From: Persicaria tinctoria
Taxonomy: Eukaryota > Streptophyta > Magnoliopsida > Caryophyllales > Polygonaceae
Assembly (NCBI GenBank): GCA_037127255.1
Contig: JBANSL010000003.1
Coordinates: 48,929,814 to 48,993,813 of the forward strand
Direction of reading: 5' to 3'
DNA length: 64,000 bases
The notes under the pieces were generated by a model. That model had not been told where the DNA came from and ran no database searches. It saw only the letters and a program-made list of their open reading frames with translations. Positions 33,715-44,571 of this stretch are shown in pieces (the first letter of the stretch is position 1; every line of letters starts with the position of its first letter). The translations under genes were made by a program, and so were the position numbers.

Positions 33715-36700
33715 TTAGATGCGCGCTAGATGTGCATCTGTCAACTGAACTCCGAGGTTCCTGAGTCGCTGAATCTCCAACCCAGCAACGTGATGGCGCT
33801 GCTCGATGATGGTCGGCTGGGGTGGCGGCGGCGGGATGATGGGCTGGTGTCGAGGAGTGTCAGGAAGTAGGTATGGCTGACTATGGCGGTGTAACCACTT
33901 CAGATAGTCATCGGCCACGCCATATGGGTACTCTACAGAGGTCTGTGGCAACTCCTCCATGGGGAAAAGATGATCGAACCTGTGCGTCCAGTGGTTGTCG
34001 GCTGGGTGGAACGATGCCTTCTTCTTGGCCTTGGCGGACTTCGGTCTGTGCACTTTGCTAGGCCTGATTGGATCAGCGGGAATATGCTGAACCCGACCAA
34101 ACTGTCGCAGCACACGGGCTGGCATATACGGCTCCTCCTCAAACAACCACCGGATGATGCCCCTATATCGCGATAGACGCAGATCTCCATCAAAATCGAA
34201 GTGTCTACCAAAGGGCATGAACTCGATCTGCAATGGAATAGAAATTGTTTATACGACTCAAATATTCAAAATCTAGTTTATAGTCTGACAAATGTAAGTG
34301 CGGATATAAAATGTGTTCGTACCTCGTCGACAGTCATCTCATCCAGCCTTCGCCGCATAACATCCAGTCGCTCGATGCGAGGCCTATCATCCCGGGTCAT
34401 CGTAGTGGAAAATGGCGTCGCCCCAGGACGTACCTCACTACGTGTCGCGGATCCCGGGATAGCCTCCGATCGAGCGTCATGCCAACCTTGAACACCGGGA
34501 AATACAACCATATCCACACCTACAAAGGAACAATACTATCAGTAACATAGTCATTGAAACTTAGTTACAAAACTGGAAAAAATTAATAATCACAGAACGA
34601 ATGACTTACCTCCAACAGTTTCGTACAACCGTCCATGTCTTTGGCCAACTCCGTGGTCGCCTCGCCCAATCCTCGTTACAAGCACGCAAAGACCCCTGCC
34701 GCTATAGAAAGATTCTGAACCTGCGCTGCATCCATAAACCTACGGATCACCTCCGGACGCAATCTTCCGCCCGACTTATCGATGAACAACGCCGCAGTCG
34801 CAATAATCCCCATCGCAACACCCACGATGCACTCCGTATCATTCTCTAGTGGGGCGCCATCTCGAACCCGCTGTCGCATCGGTGCTATCTTATGAAGGAG
34901 GAGCTGAATAGTAGGGCCTCCATGGGCCCATGCGCTCTCCCGCTCGTGCTGAGTCAACCGTAGAAGTCCCCAATTGTGTCCCTCCCGGCGCCCACGTCAT
35001 CCACATGAATACACTCCTCTCCGTCCAAACCAAGCCCAAGTATGAAGAACACATCGTGCAGTGTGATAGTGATCTCTCCCCATGCAAAGTGGAAACTGTT
35101 CGTCTCGGGGTGCCAGTGCTCAACAAACGCGCTGATCAGACTGTGATCCACATGATCCCACTCAAAATCTCTTAGTCCTAGAACCCAGTGTCACGCACTG
35201 CGGGAAACCAGGACTCCCGTCCATCCACCTCCAACAACGCCTCTACCCGGCCCAGCGACTGCCCCCATATCTGCACACGCACACCCCTCCGCAAGGCTGC
35301 CTCCTCCCGTCTCCAAATAGCATGTGCAATGTGGGCCTCGTAATCTCTCAGAAGTGAAACGGTATGTGCCCCCTGGCCATTCGGGCAGAACTGCCCGAAC
35401 TACCCCTGTGCTGATAGGCTCGCCATGCTGCCTATCACCGCCTGCACTACTTCCCTCGGCATGCTGCCCAGCACCACCTGCCCTACGGCTCTCGCCACGC
35501 TGTCTCCGCCTCCTCTGCACTACACGGACGGGGGGCTGTGCCGCCTGATCTCCTCCCCTGTCCTGACGAACATCGTCACCGGTCCCCCACGGATCATGCG
35601 TCTCAAGACCCCCAACAATCGGCACACCCTCCAAGTTCCAAGGTGTCGCTAATGGCGCCACCTGCTGACTCCCGGTGATTGGCTCAGGCTCGGAGCTCCT
35701 CGGCTTCGACGATGGCGCCGCATCCTGACTCCCAAGCGTCCTCCCTACACCCGTAGATCCTACCGGGGTGAACGACGTAAAATCTATCTGCCCAACGGCC
35801 CATGGCTCCTGGTCGCCCGCTCGAGCATGACTCATCCCAACACCCACATCTCCGAGCAGAGGCGCCGTGTCGTCATACGAGTTCAATTGTTCGCTCGCAA
35901 ACGCAGTGCCAAAGTACGCCTGATAACCGTCCTGCTGAGTCTGCAACTGCTCATCCACTCTCTCAGCTCCAGTCTGCAACTGCTCATCCGTCTGTTGTGC
36001 TCGGTCCCCTCGTAGGTACTCCTCCATCATCTCAATACCCTCCCCTTGTCTAGACTCTTCGGTCGACTGCACCACTGGGTCATCCGTGTGGTCAGACATC
36101 AACTCCAGCTCAATCTACACTAGACTCTGATATGTCTCTATAGACGACTGTGACGTGTGCCCCAAACCGTCACTGTGGTCAACACGTGATTGAGAAGATG
36201 GCCCAGTATCAGCTCCTACCGTCTCACTATCCCTCTCTGGAGGATTCACTACATCCTCCAACGTCTTGCTCTCCCTGACGGCAACCCCGGTATCATCACC
36301 TACCGCGTCACTATCCATCTCCATAGGAACTGGTACATCCTCCAACGTATGTCTCATCCTAGTGGCAGCTCTCCTAGCAGATTGCAAAACCAGCCTCTCT
36401 CCTAACCCTCTCGATAACGTGGACTGTGTAAATTAAAATATATTTGTCAGAATCCTATCGCTCGAATACAATACTATATCGTATGACTGACTAAATGTTG
36501 CAAGATTTTCCTAAGGTTTATTAATGATTTCAACTTAATACTAACAATTCCTAAGAAAACATAAATATATACTTATTCGATTTCAATTTCCCTATACCTA
36601 GTAATGATTTTAACATATCCATCTCGATAACGTGGTCTGTGTAAATTAAAATATATTTGTGAGAATCCTATGGCTCGAATACGATACTATATCATATGAC

Positions 36701-37091
36701 TGACTAAATGTTGCAAGATTTTCCTAAGGTTTATTAATGATTTCAACTTAATACTATCAATTCCTAAGAAAATAGAAATATATACTTATTCGATTTCAAT
36801 TTCCCTACACCTAATAATGATTTTAACATACCTTAGGCTGATGATGTGTTTGAGTATGTGGTTGTTGCTCAGGCTGTGTCTCAAGCTGTGACGGGACATC
36901 TGTCGTCCTCCTCCTCTGTATAGTGGGTTCGGGCTACATTATATATAACAATTAAATGTTAACACTATCTCCTTCAGCTTAAAAAATAAAGCAAATTGAT
37001 TTTTATAAACAGTCAATGTTACCTGTAACGGATGTCACCGAAAAGGACCGACACCATCAGCCACATCTTTTCCACGATTGTCTTTCACCAT
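33715..37091 (-). pseudogene. plant mobile domain (PMD, aminotransferase-like) gene, decayed
   Basis: ATG at 37091. Exon 1 is 37091-37023, exon 2 36933-36832, and exon 3 starts at 36423; later introns are 34609-34520 and 34322-34228, all GT-AG. A long low-complexity N-terminal part precedes the domain. The PMD begins HWVLGLRDFEWDHVDHSLIS and continues SAFVEHWHPETNSFHFAWGE, then ITITLHDVFFILGLGLDGEE, matching the PMD of MAIN/MAIL1-type and MULE or retrotransposon proteins. Later blocks are ALFIDKSGGRLRPEVIRRFM and EEPYMPARVLRQFGR. Stops at 37035-37037 (TGA), 36115-36117 (TAG) and 35191-35193 (TGA) plus a frameshift near 34955 break it. PMD proteins are linked to silencing and genome stability; the biochemical role is unclear. 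TATAAATA lies at 37220-37227. Confidence 0.82.
36412..36830. repeat. about 205-bp tandem duplication inside PMD intron 2
   Basis: 36412-36617 and 36622-36830 are near-identical direct copies. The unit contains the intron 3' end and the first bases of exon 3 (CTCGATAACGTGG), so the splice acceptor itself is duplicated. Confidence 0.8.
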
Positions 37092-37219
37092 CTCAACACT
37101 CGGGTACAAAGTGAGGGTATAAATAGGGACGGGGAATCGACGGAACCAAAAGTCGGGCTCGGAAAGAAAGAAATCGGAGAAGAGTCGGATAGTGTGTCGG
37201 AGAAATGGCCCCCCACGCC

Positions 37220-37456
37220 TATTTATAATGGGCCCCCACCGCGGTTTAAAAGCCATCGCATCTCCATGCGGTGGGTTTGTTACCGTTACCCCAACGGACT
37301 CCGTTTTAGCCTACCCCACCGCATATACATGCGGTGGGTAGCAATACGGTCAACGTACTCACCGCATGTATATGGGGTGGGTCGGACTAAAATTTGATTA
37401 AGGCACCGCATAGGTATGCGGTGGCTTTGCGGTGTAAATAGTAAAAATTAGCGGTG
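37220..37456. promoter_or_regulatory. right MULE terminus: palindromes serving as PMD promoter
   Basis: The minus TATAAATA for the PMD gene is at 37220-37227. Palindromes start at 37255, 37318, 37361 and 37405, then the terminal inverted repeat core lies at 37436-37456. The right end of the element thus doubles as the upstream region of the PMD gene. Confidence 0.78.
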
Positions 37457-37482
37457 AACTTATCATACCCCATATATATATT

Positions 37483-39000
37483 ATATATAGGATGTTTTGC
37501 ATGGATATACCAAATATTGGCCTACATTGCAAAATGACCAAGACCTAAAAAATTGGCAAAGGAATGACATAATATCATTTTTGCAATTAAATTGGGCACC
37601 TTCACAGTCGGTGGAAGGTAAAGGCTTTAGGGGGAGAGAGAGATGGGGGGAGAAAGAGACTCATTTAATTGTTTTAAACTAAATTTCAGCCATTTTTATT
37701 TGTTAAAATTAAAAAATAAATTTATTTTTGAACTTAATTTAATTTTATCTATCTACAGACACTCACTTTTTATATGTTTATGGAAAAAAATATTTCGAAG
37801 TAAAGTTTGGTATATATCGCATCTCGATCTCAATTTGGAATATGGCCTGGGTAACCATTTGGATGGGAAATACAACAATTCGGCTAGCAAAGAAATTCAC
37901 ACACTTGGCAAGATAAACCCCTGTCGGATCTATGGTTACTGTCTCAGTTGTACAACAAAACTTCTACATAATTAAGGTTCTAAAAGGCAACAACATGAAT
38001 TAATGGCGTTATCGCTGTATCGAGACCAATGGTCTAAATATCGTGTATCGGGGTCTTATCGGTTGGGGGTAAAAAGGATATATCGGGGATATACCCCCGA
38101 TATATCCTTTTGAGTTTTGACAATTAACAATTCAAAATACACGAGTACTCTAATTAAAAGGATAAACTATGAATTTAAGATAGTACTTAAATTGAAACCA
38201 TACTACTATGGAGTATTAATTAACGATTGAAGCCAACTGAGGCTCAAGTATGCATACTAAAATTCGGTCAATCTCAAATTGAAACCCAGTACCCTTAAAT
38301 TGAAATACCCTCAAATTGAAACCCCATTCAACTACTCCGTAATTGATTTCAAATACCGTGAAATTAAAACCCCATTCAAGTATTCAACCCCTCAAATTGA
38401 AACACATTTGTTCAATGTATGCAAGGGGATGATCGGAATATCATTATATCAGAGAAGAAGCAGGGGTTGAGACTCGCAAATTGAAACCCTCAAATTAAAG
38501 GCGGAGAAGATCAGGGGAGGCCGGAGAGATTGAGACTCGCACAGTCGGAGTCTCGGATAAGAAGCGCACTCGCACACTGCGCAGTCGGAGAAGAAGCAGC
38601 AGGCCGCGCCGGAGAGGAAACGGTGGCCGCCGACCGGAGAAGAAGCAGCAGGCCAGGGCCAGCCGGAGAAGAAGCCTCGCGCTGTTCACCTATTCTCAAA
38701 TCGCAAGCCCTAGAGGCGACGCCATGGGTTTCATCGCCGTTGGAGGCCACCAGTGTAGAGGCGGCGACCCCGAAAGGATGCGTGGCCGGCCGGTGGCGGC
38801 GAGAAGGAGGACCCCCACTCCTTGTGGATCTGGGTGGATGGCGTTGGTGCTAGGTCGAACTCGCGTGGAAGAGTCTTCCCGTTTCCCAGTTTTTTTTTAA
38901 CCTGTTATTTTTGCGAAATTTTTAACACTTTTGACATATTTTCAAATTTGGGCAGGGGAGGGTCAGATTTGCAAACGGCATAAAATTTTGGTATATTGGA
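37483..39000. other. CACTA interior right of the MULE, no gene
   Basis: No gene is recognised. It holds a perfect 17-bp inverted repeat, AAAAGGATATATCGGGG, at 38072-38088 and 38095-38111. A degenerate minisatellite of CTCAAATTGAAACCC-like units lies at about 38270-38500. A GC-rich repeat with CGGAGAAGAAGCAGCAGGCC words lies at 38580-38680. Confidence 0.55.
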
Positions 39001-39270
39001 TGCCATTTACTCTTATATATATTGTGGGGTAAAAGAATAACGTATATAATTCATTTTTATGGGGTAAATAAGTATATACCCCGAATATTGTTAAAAAAAA
39101 CGCCCGAGGTATAAAATATAATTTAATTAATACCCCACCTCATATACCCGGATATTTTTTTTATATAATCCGTGGTATATTTATTTTAGTATTCAAAAGT
39201 GAAAGAAAGCTTGCTAGTTAGGCCATTATACCCCATAATTACGATATCTGGGGTAATAGATCATGGGGTG
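39001..39270. repeat. right subterminal repeats of the CACTA-like element
   Basis: Several copies of GGGGTATA / TATACCCC words resemble those at 16570-17050, next to the right terminal inverted repeat. Confidence 0.72.
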
Positions 39271-39292
39271 AAATCTTGATTTTCTACTAGTG

Positions 39293-40509
39293 AGGACTAG
39301 TCGACGTCGACCACTTTCGTCGATGACGATTGCTTTTTGGTCGACATTCACTCCAGAGGACGAGATCGAGCACGAGCTGATCATAGGACCACTCGAGACG
39401 ACAAATTCTACTCGACACCGAGTATTTTACTCGATGTCGAGTACTCCCAGTGACAAGTCTGAGTCGAAGTCGAGTGGAAATCCGAGTGATGGAGATTACT
39501 TACCTACCAAGGCACTAGAATCTATTATGAGTTGAAGATATTTATCCACTTTATTAATTCCCATATTTACTTTAGGGAATTTTAATTGTTTTATTTCCTT
39601 TATTTATCAAAGTTATATCTTAGGAAAAAGATAGATATATTTAGATATAGATAGGATTTTTCTTTCCTAGAATAGCAGGGATGAAACACTATAAATAAGA
39701 CCCTAGGGGGCTGATTTTCAAACATTCAAGTCAAGTCATCTTCGGACACAAGGAGAGAGGGAGAGAGGCGAGAGAGAGAAGGAAGAGGAAGGAGTCGAAT
39801 GGTTTTAAGTTTTAGTTTGAGTTGAATGTTAAAGATAATTTCTTTAATTATGTTTTGTTTCTAATTTCCTTCTTCTAGGGTTGGGGTGATCTCAACATAG
39901 ATATGTGTGTTGGATTTATAAATCAAGGAATTTGTATGTCTTTATCATCATCTACCTATATGCTTAATCCTTTACGAGAGTTGAGGAAATTTCTTATTCA
40001 TGATATTGAAGCGAAAGTAATCTTATTATGAATTTGGATAGTAAGTAGGGTTTATTTGCGAGAGCCAACTAATCCGAATTAAGAAAAGGTAGAAACAATT
40101 AGGTTTTTATGCGAGAACATCTATTACCTAAATTGTTGGAATTTGCGAAAGTCGATTCTTTGATATAAAGCATGCATCTTTATGCGATTTATGAACTACA
40201 TATATGTTTATTGTTGTGGTGATCCCTAACCTTGGAAGTTTTCTCTTTTATTATTCTATTTTTTTTTATTTTAAAGTTTTATTATGCAAAGTTACCTGAA
40301 ATCGAACACCTCTTCTCCTGCCATTCCTTCGACGTCCACCAATTCTTCTCAACATCGACAGCAACCGTACACCTTTTTTCGCTATTCCCGAACCACAAAA
40401 CACACTAAACCTAGAATTGCTGACTTCTCTCTTGAGGACGAACCGGACTCCACTATCTTATAGCGGGGTCTTGACTACAAATTTATTTGGTCGAGGAACC
40501 CTCTCGTCA
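39293..40509 (+). repeat. outer element right LTR, second part
   Basis: Resumes with AGG (target duplication) and ACTAGTCGACGTCGACC, matching 6131 onward in the left LTR. The span 39721-39790 is the uninterrupted equivalent of the site occupied by the inner element. It ends CCCTCTCGTCA at 40509. Confidence 0.88.
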
Positions 40510-40546
40510 TCAATATTTACCATTGCTGCTCTGGCAACTCAGTGTT

Positions 40547-41053
40547 CTAAAATTATAATAAATCTTGATCCAACCGTTGGATATATCGCCCTAATTGGTT
40601 GAAGGATAGTTAGATAACATTTTCATGAACATCGTATTAAGATTTCAGATAGATCAGATCGTTGGATTGGAATTAAAGTCCAAATTACAGAGGCACATAT
40701 ATCCATTTTGTTTCTTGACGTTTGCTACAAAACGCAACCAAAAAAACATAGAGGCTCCACTTCCTAAGCCCTTTCCAAGCACACAAGATCTATTCCTAGA
40801 GAGGGGGAGGCGGATGAGGGATTACCTTCTAAGAATCCCACACAACGACTCAAGAACACCTTCGGGACTCCTTCGGAGCACCTTCCAAACACCTTGCCAT
40901 TTTGTCACCAAAAATTCCAAAACATGATTTAGATTCCTACTCAAAATTGAAGAAAAGGAGTAGTAACATATGTTGGAACTCAGTTTTTAAAGATAGGAAG
41001 GGTTCTTACCAAGAAATCAAGTAAAACTCTCAAGACCCTTCAAAAACAGTTTT
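40547..41053. repeat. 507-bp direct repeat, copy 1 (gypsy LTR piece)
   Basis: From CTAAAATTATAATAAATC to AAAAACAGTTTT it matches 42787-43290 with few differences. Copy 2 lies in a minus-strand LTR and copy 1 lies beyond its PBS, so copy 1 is probably part of a second, truncated LTR. Short frames inside it are shared and look non-coding. Confidence 0.7.
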
Positions 41054-41414
41054 ATATCACACGGAAGCTAACTAGATAGCTATCCTTCGAGGGATAGCTT
41101 GGCGAGCCCGCCTATAAATCCTATCCTACTCCAACCACCATGGTTGCTCCCTTGGAGTCTTCTTCGACCAGCGGTAAAGGAAAACTAGTATTTTGCCTAC
41201 CAGAATCCTGTTCTACCTCTTTATAAGATGTCTATCGCATTTATACTACCCATCGATCATATCTCTCGTCTAGAAGGATCCTAGTTCATGTTCATTTCAA
41301 AAGGGTTTTCAACTTTGCCCTTTAAAACCTTTTGAAATCCTTTAAAACTTTCAAAACGGTGGGCGGGGTTTGAAAATGTTTTACAACTCGTGCGTACTCA
41401 GGTCGAGCAACCTT

Positions 41415-41428
41415 GGCTCTGATACCAA
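41415..41428 (-). other. primer binding site, tRNA-iMet type
   Basis: On the minus strand TTGGTATCAGAGCC, a perfect plant iMet PBS, lies three bases after the LTR end at 41432. Confidence 0.85.
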
Positions 41429-41431
41429 CTT

Positions 41432-43926
41432 TGTAACGACCCAAAAGTATGGATATCCAAATATGCCTTCATAAATCCACTTCGAGGATTTATAAGGTTC
41501 GGATGATCCGGTTATTCGAGGAACGTTATAGAAGAGTTTTGAATTCTTTCGTGAGCTTTAGATCTTACGACCGAGTATGAGTTATTTAGCTAAGTTATTT
41601 GTTTTTAGCGGAAGCAATGGTTTTCGAAAGTGGGGATTTCGAACCCCTAGAAATGCGCACGCCCGTTGGAGGCGTTCACCTATCCTAGGTACTATCGTGT
41701 AAATGATTTTCAAGTCAGAAATATAAAGTGCGGAAATAACGTAAATCAAAGTCTCCGCGGCATAGCCGGGTCAAAACCAAATCAAAGTAAGCGAGAAAGT
41801 AAAGAGTGCGTAAGTCATGCCTCATTCTCTCTAATCGTCCCAAAAGGTCTGTCCCGACAACCATCCACATAAGTAAGTCATATCGGGTAAGGGGTACCTG
41901 AATCTAAAAACAAGAAATAGATCAGGGTCAATCATCGGAGATATGCACACACAATGCCATATAAAGAGGCATACTTAAACTACATGAATGTTAAAATGTA
42001 ACACATAAGCAAGTGTATAGATATATATAAATGCGAAATAAACACACAAGGGCGCGTATCATCATCATAATCATCATCATCACCATCACCATCACCATCA
42101 CCATCATATTATAATATCTTTACAAACGTACTCATCCTTCTCAAACATACTCATTCTTTCTCGTCATAAGTCTTTCATCATTTCATTCTTGTTCCATCGA
42201 GTATAAGTCATTTATTCAGATTTTGACGGCCGTCCTACCATAGACACATAACATACATATGAATTGTTGGATTTACTAAGTTCATCCTACTTCATATTAC
42301 CGGTTTATATTCCTAAACATGATACTAGGTCACGTGATGCATGAAGACTCTCGATAAGACAAAGAGTATCACATAAATTCATCATGAGTAAGTCCAGGGG
42401 ACTTACTTGGAGTTCGGAGAATAAACAAGCAATAAAATGCGCAACCAAGGATCCAATCAACAAGAGCCTAGTAATTTCATTAAGCTTTCATTAGGTGGTA
42501 TTCTAATACATGGTACCCAACCAAATAATCAACAAACATCCACATGAGGTTCACGATTCTATAGATTATGCATGTCGGTTAAGTGATCCGGACTTAACCA
42601 GTTATAATCTATATCGTATTATCACATAATCGATTTTCTTCTTCTTGGATCGTAAGCCAAGTTATGGGTATACTTCATTTCCGTATTTTATATGCTCTAA
42701 GTTTCGGGTATGCCATCAGATATTTGACCATATTCTTAGCATTCCCTTAACAAAGTTTTTAATCGAGTCATTATAAACACTGGTTACTAAAATTATAATA
42801 AATCTTGATCCAACCGTTGGATCGCCCTAATATTTAAAGGACGGTTAGATAACATTTTCATGAACATCATATTAAGATTTCAGCCGGATCAAATTGTTGG
42901 ATTGGAATTAAAGTCCAAATTACAGAGGCACATATATCCATTTTGCTTCTTGACGTTTGCTACAAAACGCAACCAAAAACACATAGAGGCTCCACTTCCT
43001 AAGCCCTTTCCAAGTACACAAGATCTATTCCTAGAGAGGGGGAGGCGGATGAGGGATTACCTTATAAGAATCTTACAGAATGACTCAAGAACACCCTTGG
43101 GATTCCTTCGGAGCACCTTCCAAACACCTTGCCATTTTGTCACCAAAAATTCCAAAACATGATTTAGATTCCTACTAAAAAAAAAAAATAAAAGGAGTTG
43201 TAACATATGTTGGAACTCAGTTTTTAAAGAAAGGAAGGGTTTTTACCAATAAATCAAGTCAAACTCTCAAGACCCTTCAAAAACAGTTTTCTGCAGCTCC
43301 AAAGACGGACGATTTTGGCTGGGAAAACGACGTTGGATTTTTGTGTTTGAGATATCTATAGAAATCTGGATTGAATATGGATCCATGACCACCTAGTTTG
43401 CTCAACTTGGATGCGTAATGAGGGAGATATGGATTTTTCTTTGAAGGCTGTCCAAAATGGACCAAGAATGGAGTAGGCTCTCTTTCTCTCTTGGTTCTCT
43501 CCCTTGGGGACAGCTGTCCCTTTGTGAATGAGCCCCAAATGAGCCTTAGATTAGATTTATAAAGGGAGGGAGTAGGTTTGGCTTGAGTCAAAGCATAGAA
43601 GGTGATGGGATGAAGAGATGGGAGTGGTTGAATGTCTACATTCACAAGCAAGCCACAAGTCAAGGGTTTGTTGGCTCAATGTTGGGCAATTTGGGTGGAT
43701 GACCTCTTTAACATAATGTAAAACCCGAGCTCGCGAAGTGTTAAAATCCGTTATATTTATAAGATACGAGAAAAGTGGCTTGGGTATATTTTTCCCGTCA
43801 TTAAATCCATGTAAACCTAGGCATAAAACTTTTAAATTTTCCGAGTTTTCATAATCATAAGGGAGGCTAATATTCGGATTATCCTACAGATATTTTATAG
43901 GTATTAATTAAATTTCGGTCTTTACA
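41432..43926 (-). mobile_element. minus-strand gypsy-type LTR, about 2.5 kb
   Basis: On the minus strand it begins TGTAAAGACCGAAATTTAAT at 43926 and ends GGTCGTTACA at 41432, followed by the iMet PBS. Such TGTAA...TTACA ends and PBS are typical of Tekay-type chromovirus LTRs. An ATC/ACC microsatellite lies at 42061-42106. The element's interior is almost absent: only about 360 bp lies between the PBS and the partial LTR piece at 40547-41053. No coding remains. Confidence 0.7.
42061..42106. repeat. ATC/ACC microsatellite
   Basis: An imperfect run of ATC and ACC triplets inside the gypsy LTR. Confidence 0.9.
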
Positions 43927-44110
43927 GAGAGGACATTAGTTACCTTATCAAAAGTCTTCTAAAACATGCACACATCACAAGCTCTTTCCCATTCTTCTTC
44001 GGATGGAACAGTTTTGAATGAAGGCTCTATACTTGTACACCTAAGAAAGGAAGAGAAAAAAAGGAATATAAATTTAGGCATAAACTTGCACAGACCATGT
44101 TATGTATATT

Positions 44111-44514
44111 TAGAGGCGGATCCAAGGGTGGGCGACAACGGGCCGTCGTCCACCCCGATCTTGAAAAATATATAAGAATATATGTGTTATAGAAAAAAAA
44201 TTAAAAGTAATATACAAGTATCTTTAGTGGCTAAGTAGTTGAGCCCACCCCATTTTAAATAGAATCCAACTCAACCCTTGTTCAAATCTCAATAGCCACA
44301 TAGTTTCATTTATTTTTTCTCAATCAATTTTCCATTATTTAAAATTCTTATAATTTTTTGGTATTTTAAAATTAAACAATAATAATTTTTCTTATAAATT
44401 AAGTTATTCTCTTCACATTTATATATTTTAAAAAAATATTTCTTATAAAAATAATATAAAAATTATCCATACAAAATTGTGTCTATCCCAAATAAATTTC
44501 TGGATTCGCCCCTG
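44111..44514. mobile_element. 404-bp hAT-type MITE
   Basis: Inverted ends: left TAGAGGCGGATCCA, right (reverse complement) CAGGGGCGAATCCA, the CAGGGGCGGATCCA type of plant hAT elements. A perfect 8-bp duplication, TGTATATT, at 44103-44110 and 44515-44522 confirms the insertion. The interior is AT-rich and non-coding. Confidence 0.88.
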
Positions 44515-44571
44515 TGTATATTAAATAAAAAAAATAGTAGCATCACCATGTTAGAAGGTAAGTTTGCTTTT

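Larger units (their letters stand above)
25880..37472. mobile_element. 11.6-kb multi-gene Mutator-like element (MULE)
   Basis: Ends share an inverted repeat. The core CACCGCTAATTTTTACTATTT lies at 25894-25914 and, reversed, at 37436-37456. It is embedded in arrays of the 18-bp palindrome ACCGCAT-N4-ATGCGGT. A 10-bp duplication, TATATATATT, occurs at 25870-25879 and 37473-37482, close to the 9-11 bp typical of MULEs, though AT-rich sequence makes the exact edges uncertain by a few bases. Inside are a MURA-OTU transposase gene, a plant-mobile-domain gene and five small genes in alternating orientation. It is inserted in the CACTA-like element. Several genes carry stops, so this copy is probably not autonomous now. 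Confidence 0.87.
16556..39292. mobile_element. 22.7-kb CACTA-like (EnSpm) non-autonomous DNA transposon
   Basis: Terminal inverted repeats are near perfect: left GACTAGTAGAAAATCAA, right (reverse complement) CACTAGTAGAAAATCAA. The left end has apparently lost its first C. The flanking 3-bp duplication AGG (16553-16555, 39293-39295) is the size expected for CACTA elements. Many subterminal copies of an ATCCGGGGTATA-like word lie in both orientations at both ends, as in CACTA elements. The left LTR of the host retrotransposon has the uninterrupted target site. I find no TNP1/TNP2 transposase. The element carries fragments of a GH9 endoglucanase and a cyclin B, plus a MULE. Without the MULE it is about 11.1 kb. 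Confidence 0.88.
5719..40509 (+). mobile_element. outer non-autonomous Ty3/gypsy retrotransposon, twice interrupted
   Basis: Two LTRs start TGATGTG and end CGTCA. The left runs 5719-13598 and the right 16151-40509. After removing insertions each is about 1.62-1.63 kb. A tRNA-Asp-type PBS follows the left LTR, and the right LTR is preceded by a purine-rich stretch. The internal part is only about 2.55 kb and encodes no protease, reverse transcriptase or integrase. It has one degenerate gag-position reading frame related to that of the inner element. The left LTR contains the inner gypsy element and the right LTR contains the CACTA-like element. The tRNA-Asp PBS suggests the Athila/Tat side of Ty3/gypsy, an inference. 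Confidence 0.85.

Noticed and set aside
25928..37422. CRISPR-like array of palindromic repeats
   Set aside because: Repeats are short dyads dispersed at promoters and ends of a eukaryotic transposon, with no regular unique spacers overall and no cas genes. The 25-bp period at 32777-32894 has only 7-bp gaps.
16556..39292. Autonomous CACTA with TNP1/TNP2
   Set aside because: No transposase-like reading frame was found outside the nested MULE, whose MURA belongs to another superfamily.
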